Notes: generated by a model from the letters alone, not told the origin. DNA of 64,000 bases from Manduca sexta (GCF_014839805.1 NC_051134.1:9455170-9519169), one strand, 5' to 3'. Shown: positions 1-11,330, counted from the first letter of the stretch. Program-made: numbers and translations.

Positions 1-364
1 TTATGTCCTGTCTGCACTCGACTCTTTGGTCACGTGTTTATTTGTGTGCGTGTAAGACAACTTGTAAGCTTAACTGTCACTGCTTGTGTACAGTCGCTGA
101 CGACTGCGTTAATCGTGTTTTTTTTTATCCTTTAAAATATTTGTGATGGTTTATATAAAAAGACAAAATAAATTATTTATTTATTACAATAAATAAATAT
201 GCTTGATTGCCTTTCTGAACGAGATATCTATCAATGTACATCCTATCGGTTACAAAGAATTTATGCCAAAGAAATTTCAGTAGGATGTTTAAATTTTATT
301 TATAAATGCATTGCTATATCAAAATTACAAAATTAACTGCGGCTTGAAATTCTAATATTAACAG

Positions 365-895
365 GTGCTACTAAGGCATTGGACTCGTCAAAATAATTTG
401 TATAACATTTTTTATTTATTTTTGATGTTTCAAATATTTATCACCACATTATCATCATTATCAAACAGCCACATGAACCATCTTGTTCCAACAGGCCGGG
501 ATTGTATCGACAGCCGAGGGATAATCATCTCCCGCCAGTCGACATTCTATTGGACCTCAATCCACTTACCATCAGGTGCAATGGGTTACGCCTTGAACGT
601 TTTAAAAAATATATGTCCAGATAATCGCACTGGCAAATTAGAAATTAAAATTACTTCCCCTCAGGTAAATTTTTTGACGTCTAAAAATTTTAACACTTCT
701 GTCCTCGCAAGTACCGTCTCAAAGCACGTTCAAGAGTTGCCGTTGAGTCATCCACAGCTCATTACGGTAGATGCACAGAACACGGACCACTCGGCAGTAC
801 CAACTGAAGTACCCGAACCACATGACCTTATAGAACTAGTATTTAAATACAAACAAACGTTAATATTAACTTTTAGTTTGAAATTTAAAAAATAA
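365..895 (+). other. Longest open frame (176 codons), partly made of repeat sequence
   Basis: Residues from about 40 to 75 come from a minus-strand family A repeat (484-590), which argues against a conserved protein. The C-terminal part has a more ordinary composition (Ser, Thr, Val, Pro, His) but no motif I recognise. No supporting splice signals or neighbouring exons were seen. It could be an exonised repeat or chance. Confidence 0.15.
484..590 (-). repeat. Family A repeat, copy 7 (partial)
   Basis: The reverse complement matches the first half of family A (CACCTGATGGTAAGTGGA to GGCCTGTTGGAAC). It supplies part of the 176-codon open frame. Confidence 0.75.
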
Positions 896-1590
896 ATCCC
901 TAAGTGTCTATCGATGACAACACTCAAACTCGAAACAATTGAATTAAACGCTGCGGCCATCGCTATTTAGCAAGTGACAAGAGTGCTGGCAGCTTTCAAT
1001 TTGTAGGGGGCAGGTGGGTTTAAGCCTCATATTTTGATGCATCTATCAGATCGCTAGGTAATCCCAATAATTTAACACCGGGCAATCGGCTACAAAATAG
1101 TTGAACAATTCCAAAACCTAAATAAAAATAATCAAATTCCAAAAACTGAATGATTTCAATAAAAATATTCTTTTTCCTTATCAAAAATAAGTTCACCCAT
1201 TGCAATTTATTTTACTAAATAAAAAATGATTGTAAATAAGGTCACAAAAAATTAAATGGCGATTTTTTTATTTGTTCACCAACTTTCGTGGTTGACTGTA
1301 CATAGATTTGTGTGTGTTTAATTATTGTGTTACATCTAGGGAGATAGGGCCTTCCAACTGATCCCATCTGCTTACACCCAAGTATATAGCACGTACGAAT
1401 AATGACCCTAAAGTACTTGTGTCGTAGGTATTAAGAGTGAATATCGATTACCCAACATCCAAATTTAAAACTATTAAATAGATTTTTAGGATTTCTAATA
1501 ATGGATGTACCAATTGTTCCTCTAAATATAAGCAAGACTTTTTTTTTATTTTAAGTTTGCAAAAAAAACGAAATAAATGAGCGCATACTT
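591..1590. other. No recognised feature
   Basis: AT-rich sequence follows the family A fragment. I see no gene, repeat family or signal before the family B SINE at 1,591. Confidence 0.5.
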
Positions 1591-1737
1591 AGCGGCGATA
1601 ACTTAGTTGGATGTGGAACGGACTGCCGAGACGAATGTCCGCAGGTTCAAAACCCAAGGGCACGCACCTTTGACTTTTCTAGAGTTATGTGTGTATTCTT
1701 TGTGAATTATCGCTTGCTTTAACTGTGAAGAAATGTT
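1591..1737 (+). mobile_element. Family B SINE, 3'-truncated
   Basis: The head GCGGCGATAACTTAGTTGG and B box GCAGGTTCAAAACCC are present. The body stops after the TATCGCTTGCTTTAACTGTG stretch and the tail half is missing. A family A repeat starts 67 bp downstream. Confidence 0.8.
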
Positions 1738-1803
1738 TATATTAGGAACAGGTATTCAACACTGAGAATAATAAATATAGATTTTATACGAAATTAGTCA
1801 TTA

Positions 1804-2025
1804 TTTTTTATACGTGCTACGTGCATGGTAAAGTGACCCCACTGTGATGGTAAGTGGTGTAAGATCCAACAGAATGTCGATTGACGAGCGATGATTACCC
1901 CTCGACAGTCGACACAATTATGCCGGCCTATTGGAGCCGGATATACACAGGCTAATCCCGAAACGCGACACACTTACGTGGGCCACTATGGCGGGTTTTA
2001 ACACCTTGTGTACTCCGCTATCCGC
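1804..2025 (+). repeat. Family A repeat, copy 1
   Basis: This is an unclassified repeat of about 230 bp, abundant in this window. Recurrent landmarks in order are AAAGTGACCC, ATGGTAAGTGG, TATGCCGGCC, ACACAGGCT, GGCCACTATGGCGGGTTTTA and CACCTTGTGTAC. This copy lacks the last ~30 bases. I see no polymerase III boxes, terminal inverted repeats or coding sequence. Confidence 0.8.
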
Positions 2026-2245
2026 TTCGACAAATAATGTCTTTAAGACCAATATCGAATCGATGAGAATAACTTCCCTAATAAAAAGTTGAACTTATTA
2101 ATTAATGGGCGCATTAACATTCGAATGATGCAATATTAATTAATTTAACGTAATGTGTAATTTTAAACTGTTATCAAGTTCACGACCTGTCCCTCTGAGA
2201 GTACGTGATAGTTAAATCTGTCGCGGTACAAATCTATTTATAGTG

Positions 2246-2640
2246 TGACTAGCTTTTGCACGCGGTTTCGCCTGCATACTGATATATTTTCACGGGATAG
2301 AATGCAGCCTATTCCTCTTATTCATAGACGTTATTTATCTAAGGACGAAGCATTGCTGTGATAATAAGTCTGTTTCTCAGTGCTGACGGCATGGCAGACT
2401 TCGCAGTGCGTAGACATAGGGCAGTTGTGATTGGCTAATATTGAGATACAACTTTAATGTAGTTGGCTCTCAGATGAACAAAGCTGAGAAACAGACTTGT
2501 TATCACAGCAATGCTCCGTGCCTTAATAAATAACGTCTAGGAATAAGACGGAAAGTCTTTCGGAAGTCTTATGCTATCTCCATAGGAAACCTTGAAATCC
2601 GACAATTGCGTTCAGACAGGCAGACAGTTGAGATACTTTG
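2246..2640 (+). mobile_element. RTE-like (family E) LINE 3' fragment with nested MITE
   Basis: AGCTTTTGCACGCGGTTTCG and CACGGGATAGAATGCAGCC, then after the MITE TATCTCCATAGGAAACC and CAGACAGGCAGACAG, follow the order typical of RTE-clade 3' remnants in insects. The MITE at 2,314-2,551 interrupts it. No reverse transcriptase coding remains. Confidence 0.6.
2314..2551. mobile_element. MITE, same family as the one at 35.6 kb
   Basis: It shares CTGTTTCTCAGTGCTGACGG, GCATGGCAG and TTGTGATTGGCTAATATTGA with the 35.6-kb copy, and has inverted ends (CTTATTC / GAATAAG). The terminal CCCCC is mutated. It sits inside an RTE-like 3' fragment. Confidence 0.8.
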
Positions 2641-2859
2641 TTTTATAATATATTTTTTAGAACACAATTCTGTCATACATTGTTGTTGCGTAATTTAAGC
2701 AGTTACACAGCGCACGCAACGAAAGCTTTCAAAAGGAATGCATTTTTCCCGTTTTTGCATAACTTTTCATCGAATCTCCGCTCCTGTTGCTCGTAGCGTG
2801 ACGTTATATAGCATTTAGTCTTCCGAGATAAATGGGCTATACAAAACTAAAAGAATGTT

Positions 2860-2940
2860 TAATTTGAACCTGGAGTTCCTGAGATTAGCGTGCTCAAACA
2901 AACAAATAAACTCTTCGGATTTTATAATAGTATAGATATT
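2860..2940 (+). mobile_element. Family E LINE 3' tail fragment
   Basis: CTGAGATTAGCGTGCTCAAA, CAAACAAATAAACTCTTCGG and TATAATAGTATAGAT are typical ends of RTE-like elements. Confidence 0.55.
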
Positions 2941-4251
2941 CTATACCGTATTTAACCCACTCAACATTGAAAACACACAATGCTGATACTACATATTTCT
3001 ACTGAAAAAAAGGAAATGTGTATAAGACCGCGCATAAGTATTCAAATGTTGCCTTTTCCTGATTAAAAATTAGTCTATAATTTATTTTTCAAGGCTTAGT
3101 TATTAGTTCGCCTGCCTTTAATCTAAATAAATTTCACGGTTTCTACTACGGCCTTAACTCCTAGCCAACATGCAAACATTTTTACAAAGTCAAGAGAAGT
3201 GAGAAGGCAAGTTTGACAGATTATTAAAAATATATAATATGTTCAATAAACTTACATAGCATTTATTAGGTACTATTATTTACATACATTGATTTGAAAG
3301 CATGATAAAGTTATTAATAAGTTAGAGGCTCGTTATGTTCCTGCAGACAAACTGCGCAAGTAGTTTTGTAGGGCATTGTACTAGTACGTAAGAATATAAA
3401 ATTGTATTTACTTATAACAATAATAAATAAATAAAATATATAGTTAAATATTAAAGTCGACGTACGTAGAAGAAAAACATCTAAATACGATTGCATCCAC
3501 TCGGAATAGAACCCAGTATTGGGCTTTACAGTTTAAGGAGTCTGCCACTAGTCCATAAGGCGAGATATGCTACTTAAATATCCAAATATTTATTTTAATA
3601 AGATCGTTCACTCCATACAACCGTTAAGTTTTAAATTCCATAATTTTCTAATTATAAAACAAGAATTCCATTTACAGTTTACACGTTAAAATATTTTAGC
3701 ATTCGCATTATATGCTGTTTTCAACTAGCTTCCAAAAAGGAGATGGTTCTCAATTCGTGTGTTTGTATTCTTTTACATTATAAATGAAGAGACACGCAAA
3801 CGACAAATAATTTCGTAAATATGTAGCAGTTCATGGCAATTTTAACATTTTTTGGGACAAAACCCTTCTAAACGTTTCAATACCTATAATGCGAATATAA
3901 TGGATTACCTAGGTCCCAAATTCCCAACCATCATTAAACACTCATCTGACTTCTATAAATATATTCATAAGAATTGTCTTCAAATAGAAAACGCTAAAGA
4001 ATTGTTTCACAAGTTTCGAGTAAATTTTATTTGACGGTATTAAGGAGCTAATGTAGATAGTACTCCTTTTATTACCATTTATTTAAGGGCGTAGATTACA
4101 CTGCGACTTGATTAGGTGGGTTTATACATTTATGTGACGAGTTGCTTTTAATTAGACGACTTAGAGCCTCACAAGGCTCTAAGTGTTCAGTACTTTGAAA
4201 CTGATAAACAATAATGCACCCTGCTGCTTGGCGACTTAACAGTAGACAATA
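2941..4251. other. No recognised feature
   Basis: AT-rich, single-copy within the window. Open frames of about 60 codons here have no motif or splice context. Confidence 0.5.
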
Positions 4252-4472
4252 CTTGCTGATGGTAGGATATATTTTATATCCACTTGGATAAGGACCACCG
4301 TACACAAGGTGCTAAAACCCGCCACAGTACCTACGTAAGTGTGTCGCGTTCCGGGATCATTCTGTGTATATCCGGTTCCAACAATCAACTCTCGTCGTTC
4401 GACATTCTATTGGAACCCACTCCACTTAGCATCAGGTGCAGAAGAATCACTTTGTCCTGCTCGTATAAAAAT
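4252..4472 (-). repeat. Family A repeat, copy 8
   Basis: The reverse complement spans the whole family, from the CCACCAGCA-like end at 4,255 to the GACAAAGTGA-like start near 4,455, with a deletion around the TATGCCGGCC landmark. Confidence 0.8.
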
Positions 4473-4652
4473 AGTAACTACCCAAAAGAATATTTGCATA
4501 TGGAAGTATCTATAGAAAGTTTCTAGTCTAGGAATTGAAAATGTACGCTACCTAAAGACAACTAAAATGAGTGTTAATAAGTAAAATGTTTTCTAATTAC
4601 ATAAAGACCAAAGCGGTGGGCTAATACACAGGTCTGAATAAAAATAACTTTT

Positions 4653-4715
4653 ACCTGCGGCTAAGCTCGTGTGAAAACGGTTTTTTTTCCCGGCATATAA
4701 ATTTGCCTATTGCAT
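4653..4715 (+). mobile_element. Family E-like fragment
   Basis: ACCTGCGGCTAAGCTCGTGT is followed by a T run and GGCATATAAATTTGCCTAT. Similar short heads occur at 4,933-4,960 (CTTTTGCTTGCAGCTTCGCT) and 14,830-14,860 (CTTTTGCTGGAGGTTTCGCT). Confidence 0.45.
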
Positions 4716-5163
4716 CTAGAAGTAATTTAGCTTTCTATTAGTAAAAAAATATCATTAGTACACTTGAAATAACAAAATTAACCCAGTTTTCTCTTTAATT
4801 TGTTAATGTTAATAATATTTAAGTAACACAATGGGTGTCAACTACAAACAAGCATTCAAAAGAACATAGAAAAATAATTTAATTCGTAGAATCTAAACTC
4901 TATCTGACGTCACTTAAATATTGTCAAACTTTTGCTTGCAGCTTCGCTCGCGTGGAATTCGTAACCAAATTTAAAAAGTACTGAACTTCATGACAATCGG
5001 CACGTGGAATAGCCCTAAAGACGTCAGAAAGTTTCTGCATTTTTTTTATATTAGTGAGGTTATGACCACTTCCATCCTGATTCCCGATAAAGGATTTTTA
5101 CACAAACGCAGTCGCGAACGAAAACCAGTACGAATAACGTCTCCAAAATACATTGTTTTTGGA

Positions 5164-5385
5164 TGCGCACGGCAAAGTGACCCGACTGCACCTGATGGTA
5201 AGTGGAATGGGGTCCAATACAATATCGACTGACGAGAGATAATTACTCCTTGGCAGTCGGCACATTTATGTCGGCCTGTTGGAACCAGGCTGATCCCGCA
5301 GCGCTGTACACTTATGGGCCACTATGGCAGGTTTAACACCTTGTGTACAATGGTCGCTATCCGGGCGAATATCTTACCACCAGCA
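5164..5385 (+). repeat. Family A repeat, copy 2 (near full length)
   Basis: It has all family A landmarks, from GGCAAAGTGACCCGACTGCA to the final TTACCACCAGCA. The small open frames here (5,314-5,570) are translations of the repeat and its flank. Confidence 0.85.
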
Positions 5386-5584
5386 TCATTATTACTATTT
5401 TATTTATACTTTCAAATCATTCAGCATTATCATCGGAAACGTACACACCTCTTCACGCTTATTATCACGTGCAAGAAGAAACTATTATTGAGGAAATTAA
5501 AACGTGCACCGATTGCCTCAGTGACGTAGTTTTATTGGATGCACGATACGACATCGCTCTGATATTCTGAGTACGAATCTCCGA

Positions 5585-5746
5585 TCAAGCAAAGTGATAT
5601 TGTGTTTTTGTTCAGTAGCAGCCCGGAGTCTTTTTGTGTCCGATATGGCGATAGGTTCGCCCCCCTATCATGTGATTGGATCGAACCCTTAAGGTGTACA
5701 GATTGCACCTCTGCCTACCCCTGCGAGGATAAAAACGTCAAGTGTG
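5585..5746 (+). mobile_element. Family C SINE, 5'-truncated
   Basis: The body starts at GCAAAGTGATATTG, passes CCGATATGGCGATAGGTTCG and CACCTCTGCCTACCCCTGCG, and ends near 5,746. The tRNA-like head is missing. It follows family A copy 2 by 200 bp. Confidence 0.78.
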
Positions 5747-5898
5747 TTTGTTTTATGTAAAACACGCGCTAAGGTAATAAAAACGAACAACATTGATTGG
5801 ATCTGGAGATTAAACAGTATTTATTCATTTAATGCACCTAATATACAAATATATATAGGCGAGTTTAATGCCATAGACATTCTCTCTCAATCAACCTT

Positions 5899-5914
5899 AG
5901 GGTGGTGCATAGAG
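5899..5914 (+). repeat. Target-site duplication, left copy
   Basis: AGGGTGGTGCATAGAG is repeated exactly at 6,492-6,507 and brackets the GC-rich retroelement. Confidence 0.9.
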
Positions 5915-6491
5915 CCGCCCTGTGGAATGGGGGCGTTTGGAGAATTCCACCACGGTATCCCCTGCCTGTCGTAAGAGGCGACTAATAGGGGCCACGAAGG
6001 GGGTCGTCGGCGGGCAGCAGGGGGTTATCCGCCCTAGTGCATTTTTGTGCATCCTAGCACATTTTTCGGTTGACCCCCGGGATGGACGGCAGTGTGTAGT
6101 TGGCTTCATACTGCCGTAGACGCCGAGGGCGTCCTTCGGTGCGTGGGGGCTTTTGCCCCCCCCCCCCCCCCATAGGAGACGGGCCGCAAGGCGGCACCGC
6201 GCAGGGGCGGCTGCGGACGAAGACTTAGACACTTCCGTCAGAGGAAGCCTGCAGCAGTCCCTAATGCGCCGAAGAGGGCCACCGCGGAGTTTTAGCTGGT
6301 AGGCCGTGCATAGGTTAGTTGTACTCGGGTTAGGGACTCGGCCCGGCGGTCGCCCGAAGGTCGTCATCAAATCCGGGCGGCTCAACGCCGGGCCGTAAGG
6401 CACGGTTACCCCAGCATAACCGCTCAGTCGCCCCCCACGAAGGCTAGGCGGTAGTAATAAGGGACTTTCTCCGCGAATACAAAAAAAAACA
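5915..6491 (+). mobile_element. 5'-truncated GC-rich non-LTR retroelement 3' region
   Basis: This 577-bp block is far richer in GC than its surroundings. It contains CTGTCGTAAGAGGCGACTAA, which I remember as typical of insect non-LTR retrotransposon 3' regions, and ends in an A-rich tail (6,479-6,491). It is bounded by a 16-bp direct repeat, AGGGTGGTGCATAGAG, at 5,899-5,914 and 6,492-6,507, a target-site duplication. No coding part remains. A run of 16 C lies at 6,156-6,171. Open frames on both strands are by-products of GC content. Confidence 0.82.
6156..6171 (+). repeat. Homopolymer of 16 C
   Basis: It follows GGGGGCTTTTG and can pair with that G run as a hairpin. Its length may be misassembled. 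Confidence 0.85.
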
Positions 6492-6507
6492 AGGGTGGTG
6501 CATAGAG
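6492..6507 (+). repeat. Target-site duplication, right copy
   Basis: This is an exact 16-bp match to 5,899-5,914, directly after the A-rich tail of the retroelement. Confidence 0.9.
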
Positions 6508-6609
6508 AAATAAGGTTTAGGCGGTCATATTTTAATCAATCTTTAGACAAATATTGTATTAGCGATCTAGGGATTTATCTGAAATTAGTGATCATTGCAC
6601 TAAAAATAG

Positions 6610-6655
6610 TCACACAAACACACAACACACTTGCGCACACGCACGCACACACACT
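6610..6655 (+). repeat. CA-rich microsatellite
   Basis: Imperfect (CA)n with CACACAACACAC and CGCACACGCACGCACACACA. Confidence 0.85.
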
Positions 6656-7228
6656 TTTCAGAGACATCAGCTGTTTGTTACACTTCGCTGACGTAACATT
6701 GATGACTAGCTGTATGGAAGTTTATGGGCAATGAGCGCTAACCTTGAAATAATCTACTAGTATACTTGCTCCTTATTTAATAAAACAATAAATAAATAAT
6801 TTGTAAATGTCTTGCTTACGTGCATTGATTTGGTAGAGACGAATCCTATTTAACTTATTTTTTTAACGTGTATAAAAAGAATAAGACAGAAAATAAATTA
6901 CATATTTCAAAAGAAACAGGAATCAAACATAAGATTCATCACTTCACATATCACGGTACCGTGTCGTATAACAATATAAAACAGTAGCACGTCTGTTTGT
7001 GCAAACAAGAGGCTCGGCACTGACGTAGTGGTAGGAAGTGGGTCATTGTGTACACGAACATTTGTGGCCACGTTGACCACAATGTAATACAGTTGGGCCA
7101 GAAAAATCATCCACGGTTGAAAGTTGAAACCGACATTATTTTCGAAAATTTTAAACTATGTTAAAAAAATATAGGAAAACGTGCTGATTTTAAATATACT
7201 TAATACTTATATAAGTATATATACTTAC

Positions 7229-7530
7229 TAGCGACCCGCCCCGGCTTCGCACGGGTGCAATGCTGATACTAATTACACTATAGAAAAACTGTGAACGTTG
7301 TATATAAAAACATAGCGGCCCGCTCTGGCTTCGCACGGGTATCACATAACAAAATAACAGTATTTCTCCACTATTTAATGGATGTTATTATACATATAAA
7401 CCTTCCTCTTGAATCACTCTATCTATTAAAAAAACGCATCAAAATCCGTTGCGTAGTTTTAAAGATTTAAGCATACATAGACAGGGACAGAGAAAGCGAC
7501 TTTGTTTTATACTATATAGTGATACTTACT
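7229..7530 (+). mobile_element. RTE-like repeat, duplicated head motif
   Basis: CCGCCCCGGCTTCGCACGGGT recurs in near-identical form at 7,319-7,339. The end has AACGCATCAAAATCCGTTGC and GTTTTATACTATATAGTG. No coding sequence. Confidence 0.6.
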
Positions 7531-7635
7531 ATACGACTAACTGTCGCAAAATAATGTCGCTTAAGTCAATTAGCTTTTCAACCATCGATATATTTTATGG
7601 TCCGTATTAAAAATATTATACTAAAATATCTAAAT

Positions 7636-7845
7636 ATAAAACAAATCCCCTTTTCTGTATATCGGTATGTTATCGATTTTCTCAAAATCTAAGGAACAAA
7701 TTTTTATAAAATTTGGTATGGAAATAGTTTAAAACCCTAGGAAGGTTATAGGCTGTCTATCCCAGGAAAATATATAGCGGGACTTTATCCCAGAAAAGTC
7801 CTTCATGCAGACAAAGCCAAGAGCAAAAGCTATTATTATACAAAA
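7636..7845 (-). mobile_element. Family E LINE 3' remnant, copy at 7.6 kb
   Basis: It is related to the copies at 10.4 and 35.4 kb (shared AGGAAAATATATAGCGGGAC, GAGCAAAAGCTA). On the minus strand it starts AGCTTTTGCTCTTGGC and ends near TATATTTAG. Confidence 0.65.
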
Positions 7846-7976
7846 CAAATAGCAATCGGTAGATACATAAACAAATATACAAACACACAAATTCAGAACC
7901 CTCTCCTTTTTAGGAGTCGATAAAGAACATGGGCGTTAAATTTAAAACATCACCTTTAGCGAAGTCGGTTAAAATA

Positions 7977-8190
7977 CCTTTATATTGTCAATAGACGAGA
8001 GATGAGTATTCCTTCTATATCCCTCTTGGTGGATCAGGTCTACTTGGTGGACATACTTACGCCGGTCTGCCTAAAACCGTATATACACAGGCTGATCCCG
8101 GAACGCGACACTTAAGCCACTATGGCGGGTTTTAACACCCTGTGTACGGTAGTCGCTTACCAGGCTGATACATATATCCTACAACCAGCA
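7977..8190 (+). repeat. Family A repeat, copy 3
   Basis: The first third is diverged, with a local rearrangement around 8,020-8,060. The part from ACACAGGCTGATCCCGGAAC to ACAACCAGCA is well preserved. Confidence 0.8.
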
Positions 8191-8458
8191 AAAGTAGGTA
8201 AGTTTATTCATAACATGAACAAACACGGATATTATCGCCAAATCAGTTACACGATAACATCTAATTAAAGGTAGTTAATTACATTTCTGAATTTGTAATG
8301 GCGCCATTAATTTTTCGCATGAAATATCAAAACAAAGTTAATTACATACCTTTTTCGAATTCTTTGATAATTAAATACCTGCATATTTTAGTCAAACCAA
8401 AAACAATTTTTAAAATTACTTGTAGTTTTTCATGGATATTTTACGAGTATAATAACAT

Positions 8459-8753
8459 CAGGCCTGTATTATATACTGTCCCACTGCTGGGCACGGACCT
8501 CCTCTACTACTGAGGGGGATTAAGCTTTAGTCTACTGCGCTGGGCTAGTGCGGATTCGTAGACTCCACATACCTTCAAAACTCCTATAGAGAATTTTTCA
8601 TGTCTTCAGATTTAGGTTTCAAGTCTGGATGGCTTAATTCACCAAGAATACATATATAATTTAGAAAAGTCAGAAGTGTATGCCCTTGGGTTTTGAACTT
8701 GCGGACATTCGTCTCGGCAGTGCGTTCCGCTTCCAACTAAACTCTTGCCGCTG
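8459..8753 (-). mobile_element. Family B SINE, diverged
   Basis: On the minus strand the tail CCAGCAGTGGGACAGTATAT and head GCAAGTTCAAAACCC are recognisable. The middle carries a substituted stretch around 8,590-8,640. Confidence 0.8.
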
Positions 8754-9310
8754 AAATATTTTTCTAGGTTTAATGAAAAAAAAAATCAAAATGATAAATT
8801 TAAGCAATATGATAGCATAATATATTGCTCAAAATTTGTTGTTTTCTAATATGAATATTAGTATTAGGATTACTTAAATAGTTTCAGTGGTTAAACCGTA
8901 CAAACACAAATTTACAATCTTCTACCTCTATATGATGTTTACATTTTTTCTCCACGCCATTAACAATAAGTGTGTTGTAAAAATATTATCAAATAAAACA
9001 TTTATTACCTTGTCGAAACAATTAATTAATTGAGTTGAGTTAACTAAAAACATATTATTATGAACTTATATAAAAATCTTTTTTTATTTCTTTTTCCAGT
9101 TTATCGTGGAGTTTTGGCCGGCATACTTCTGGTCGCCGTCGAAGAGTTAATCTCAAAATGCCCCAAATGCTTTAAATATCTTTCAAACGAAAACTCAACA
9201 GACTTCTACTAACCACCACATCTAGCTAGACTGACTTTTATCGTCTTTTCACATCGAGTGACACTTGTTACTTGGTAGGTTAGTACAATAATGATTGGGA
9301 CTGAAATTTT
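8754..9310. other. No recognised feature
   Basis: AT-rich spacer between a SINE and a family A copy. Confidence 0.5.
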
Positions 9311-9450
9311 GCATCCGCCCAGATAGCGACCACCGTACACAAATATACTCGCCGTAGGGGCTAACATAAGGTCGTATTCCGGGATCAACTCGTGTATATC
9401 CGGTTTCATATAGGCCGGCATAATTTTGTCGACTGGCGATGGTAATCACA
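9311..9450 (-). repeat. Family A repeat, copy 9 (distal part, interrupted)
   Basis: The reverse complement matches the second half of family A. A short piece of the opposite end (ACCATCAGGTGCTGTAGGGT) reappears at 9,638-9,672, so about 190 bp seems to have been inserted or exchanged inside the repeat. Confidence 0.7.
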
Positions 9451-9637
9451 GTAGCGGTCTTAACCGACGCGAGGACCGGGACGGAGCAAAAAATAGTTTC
9501 CCGGTTTTAACAGTTTCTTCAGTAGGGTCATAAAAAAGGGTTCTTCAAACACCTTGCGAGGCCCTGAGCGGTTATTCACTTCACCAACACCTAAGGCTGC
9601 GTCATCCATAAGTCGACGCTCTACCTTCTCGTACCAT

Positions 9638-9672
9638 CAGGTGCTGTAGGGTCACTCTGGCGTGCCAGTATA
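9638..9672 (-). repeat. Family A fragment, other side of the interruption
   Basis: The reverse complement of this piece is the family A start (ACCCTACAGCACCTGATGGT). It probably belongs with 9,311-9,450. Confidence 0.55.
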
Positions 9673-10423
9673 AGAGAAAGAAAGATTTATTGCTGTCACA
9701 ATTTTAAATAAACAGATTACTGCATTAAACAAAGAAAATTACTATATTATTAATAAACAATTAAACAAATATTACATCAAGTCCAGCAAAGGTACCCCTC
9801 ATTCAGCTGGGTGCTACAGTACGACCTAAGCATGAAAAAATCGATGATCGCTCGGTCAAGCTGTGATGCCCAAACAGACTTGCGTATAAGATTTATCACT
9901 TAGTCTTTCGTACGAGTTAAACTCGGCGTCGCATACTAAACATAAATCAGTGACGCAACGGCGCGTCCGTAATTCCCACGCATTACCTGAATGAATGATC
10001 CGCCAGTCGACTATAATCTGCTAATGTTTTTGTCCAAGGCAGACTCGCGGACGTTCGCGTTTAGAATTCATAAAAGAGTAGTCTTTACTCGTCACTCCCG
10101 CGTGGAAGTCACAGGATAAAATGTAACGGCAATTTCGAAGAGAATAAAGTAGTTATAGTGATACGGAATTGGTTTGTGTTGCAAATTTTTATTAATACCT
10201 ATTAGACCAGCGGTTCCTTTGTGTCGACTGTCGAAGTATTCGTAAATACAGATGAAAATTTAAAGACTACATTTATGAAGTGGGTTAAAATATTAGTGAC
10301 AAGTTAGACTGGGTATAATATAAATCCAATAACATTATTTCTATCCTACCTAATTTTATGAATAAGGTACAAGTTAAAGAGGCTTTCTCGATTATAATTA
10401 TTAAATAAGATATCCTTACATAC
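9673..10423. other. No recognised feature
   Basis: This stretch has a somewhat higher GC portion (9,860-10,060) without frame, repeat match or signal I can name. Confidence 0.45.
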
Positions 10424-10632
10424 ATATAAAACAAAGGTCACCACCACGTCTGTCTGTCTGAACGCAATAAACTTATAAACTACCCAACAGATTTCGATGA
10501 AATTTGGTATGTACATATTTTGAGACCCTTGGAAGGACATGAGCTACTTTCTATATCAGGAAAATAAATAGGGGTACTTTTATCCCGGACAAACTTTGAT
10601 GCGGCCGGAGCCGCGAGCAAAAACTGGTCATA
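10424..10632 (-). mobile_element. Family E LINE 3' remnant, copy at 10.4 kb
   Basis: Plus-strand landmarks are GTCTGTCTGTCTGAACGCAA, GAAATTTGGTATGTACATAT, TATCAGGAAAATAAATAGGG and GCCGCGAGCAAAAACTGG, the family E order. Confidence 0.65.
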
Positions 10633-11194
10633 AATAATACAATGCTATGACCATATTGAACACAAATTCCAATTGCAAACAACTCGCATGTACTCTTTAG
10701 AATCAAGCACAAATTTTAATATCTACTAATAATCGAAGCCAGAGCCTCAGCGATTTACCGACCCAATAAACCAGTATTCGAACCTAAGTGACAAAAACTA
10801 ATTATAACGAATGCATGAGAACTAAAAATAAAAGGTGTTGACTAGAGCTGGCCTGACCGCATTCCCGCCAAGGATGTTGGATGGCATTAAACGAGATATT
10901 TCTATTTTTTATCTCGTGTGCAGTATGCTATCCAGTCTCCAGTGCAAAATAATAAACATTGGTTTAGTACTGTTGTAATAATGGATATATTGTTGTAAGT
11001 TATTAATAAAGTTGACTAACAATGTGTTTGACACGACAATTTATTTCAGAGTAAGAGGTAACTAAGCAAACAAAAGACCAGAACATACAAATACTTTTAA
11101 ATATAGAACATAAATATAATATAGTCACAATCTCCAACAAGTACAAACACACACTCATGCCACCCTCGAAGGTAGGCAGAGGCATAACTAGTGC

Positions 11195-11330
11195 GCACTT
11201 TTCCTCGTATGAACTCCGTCCGTGACCATGAAGGCTGCAAAGTCTTCTAAACATCGAGAGATAATTATAATACGAAAATTAAAATCCGAAAAATAATTTT
11301 ATTTCAATGTCTAACATTCGCGTAAACATA
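11195..11330 (-). repeat. Family D repeat with extra shared block
   Basis: GACCATGAAGGCTGCAAAGT and CATCGAGAGATAATTATAAT are family D in minus orientation. They are followed by TTTCAATGTCTAACATTCGC and GTAAACATAA, also present next to the 24.1-kb copy, so the full unit is longer than the 14.4-kb copy suggests. Confidence 0.7.

Noticed and set aside
5897..6403. 168-codon minus-strand frame, Pro/Arg/Gly-rich
   Set aside because: It lies entirely in the GC-rich retroelement 3' region; GC-rich DNA lacks stops, and the composition is low-complexity.
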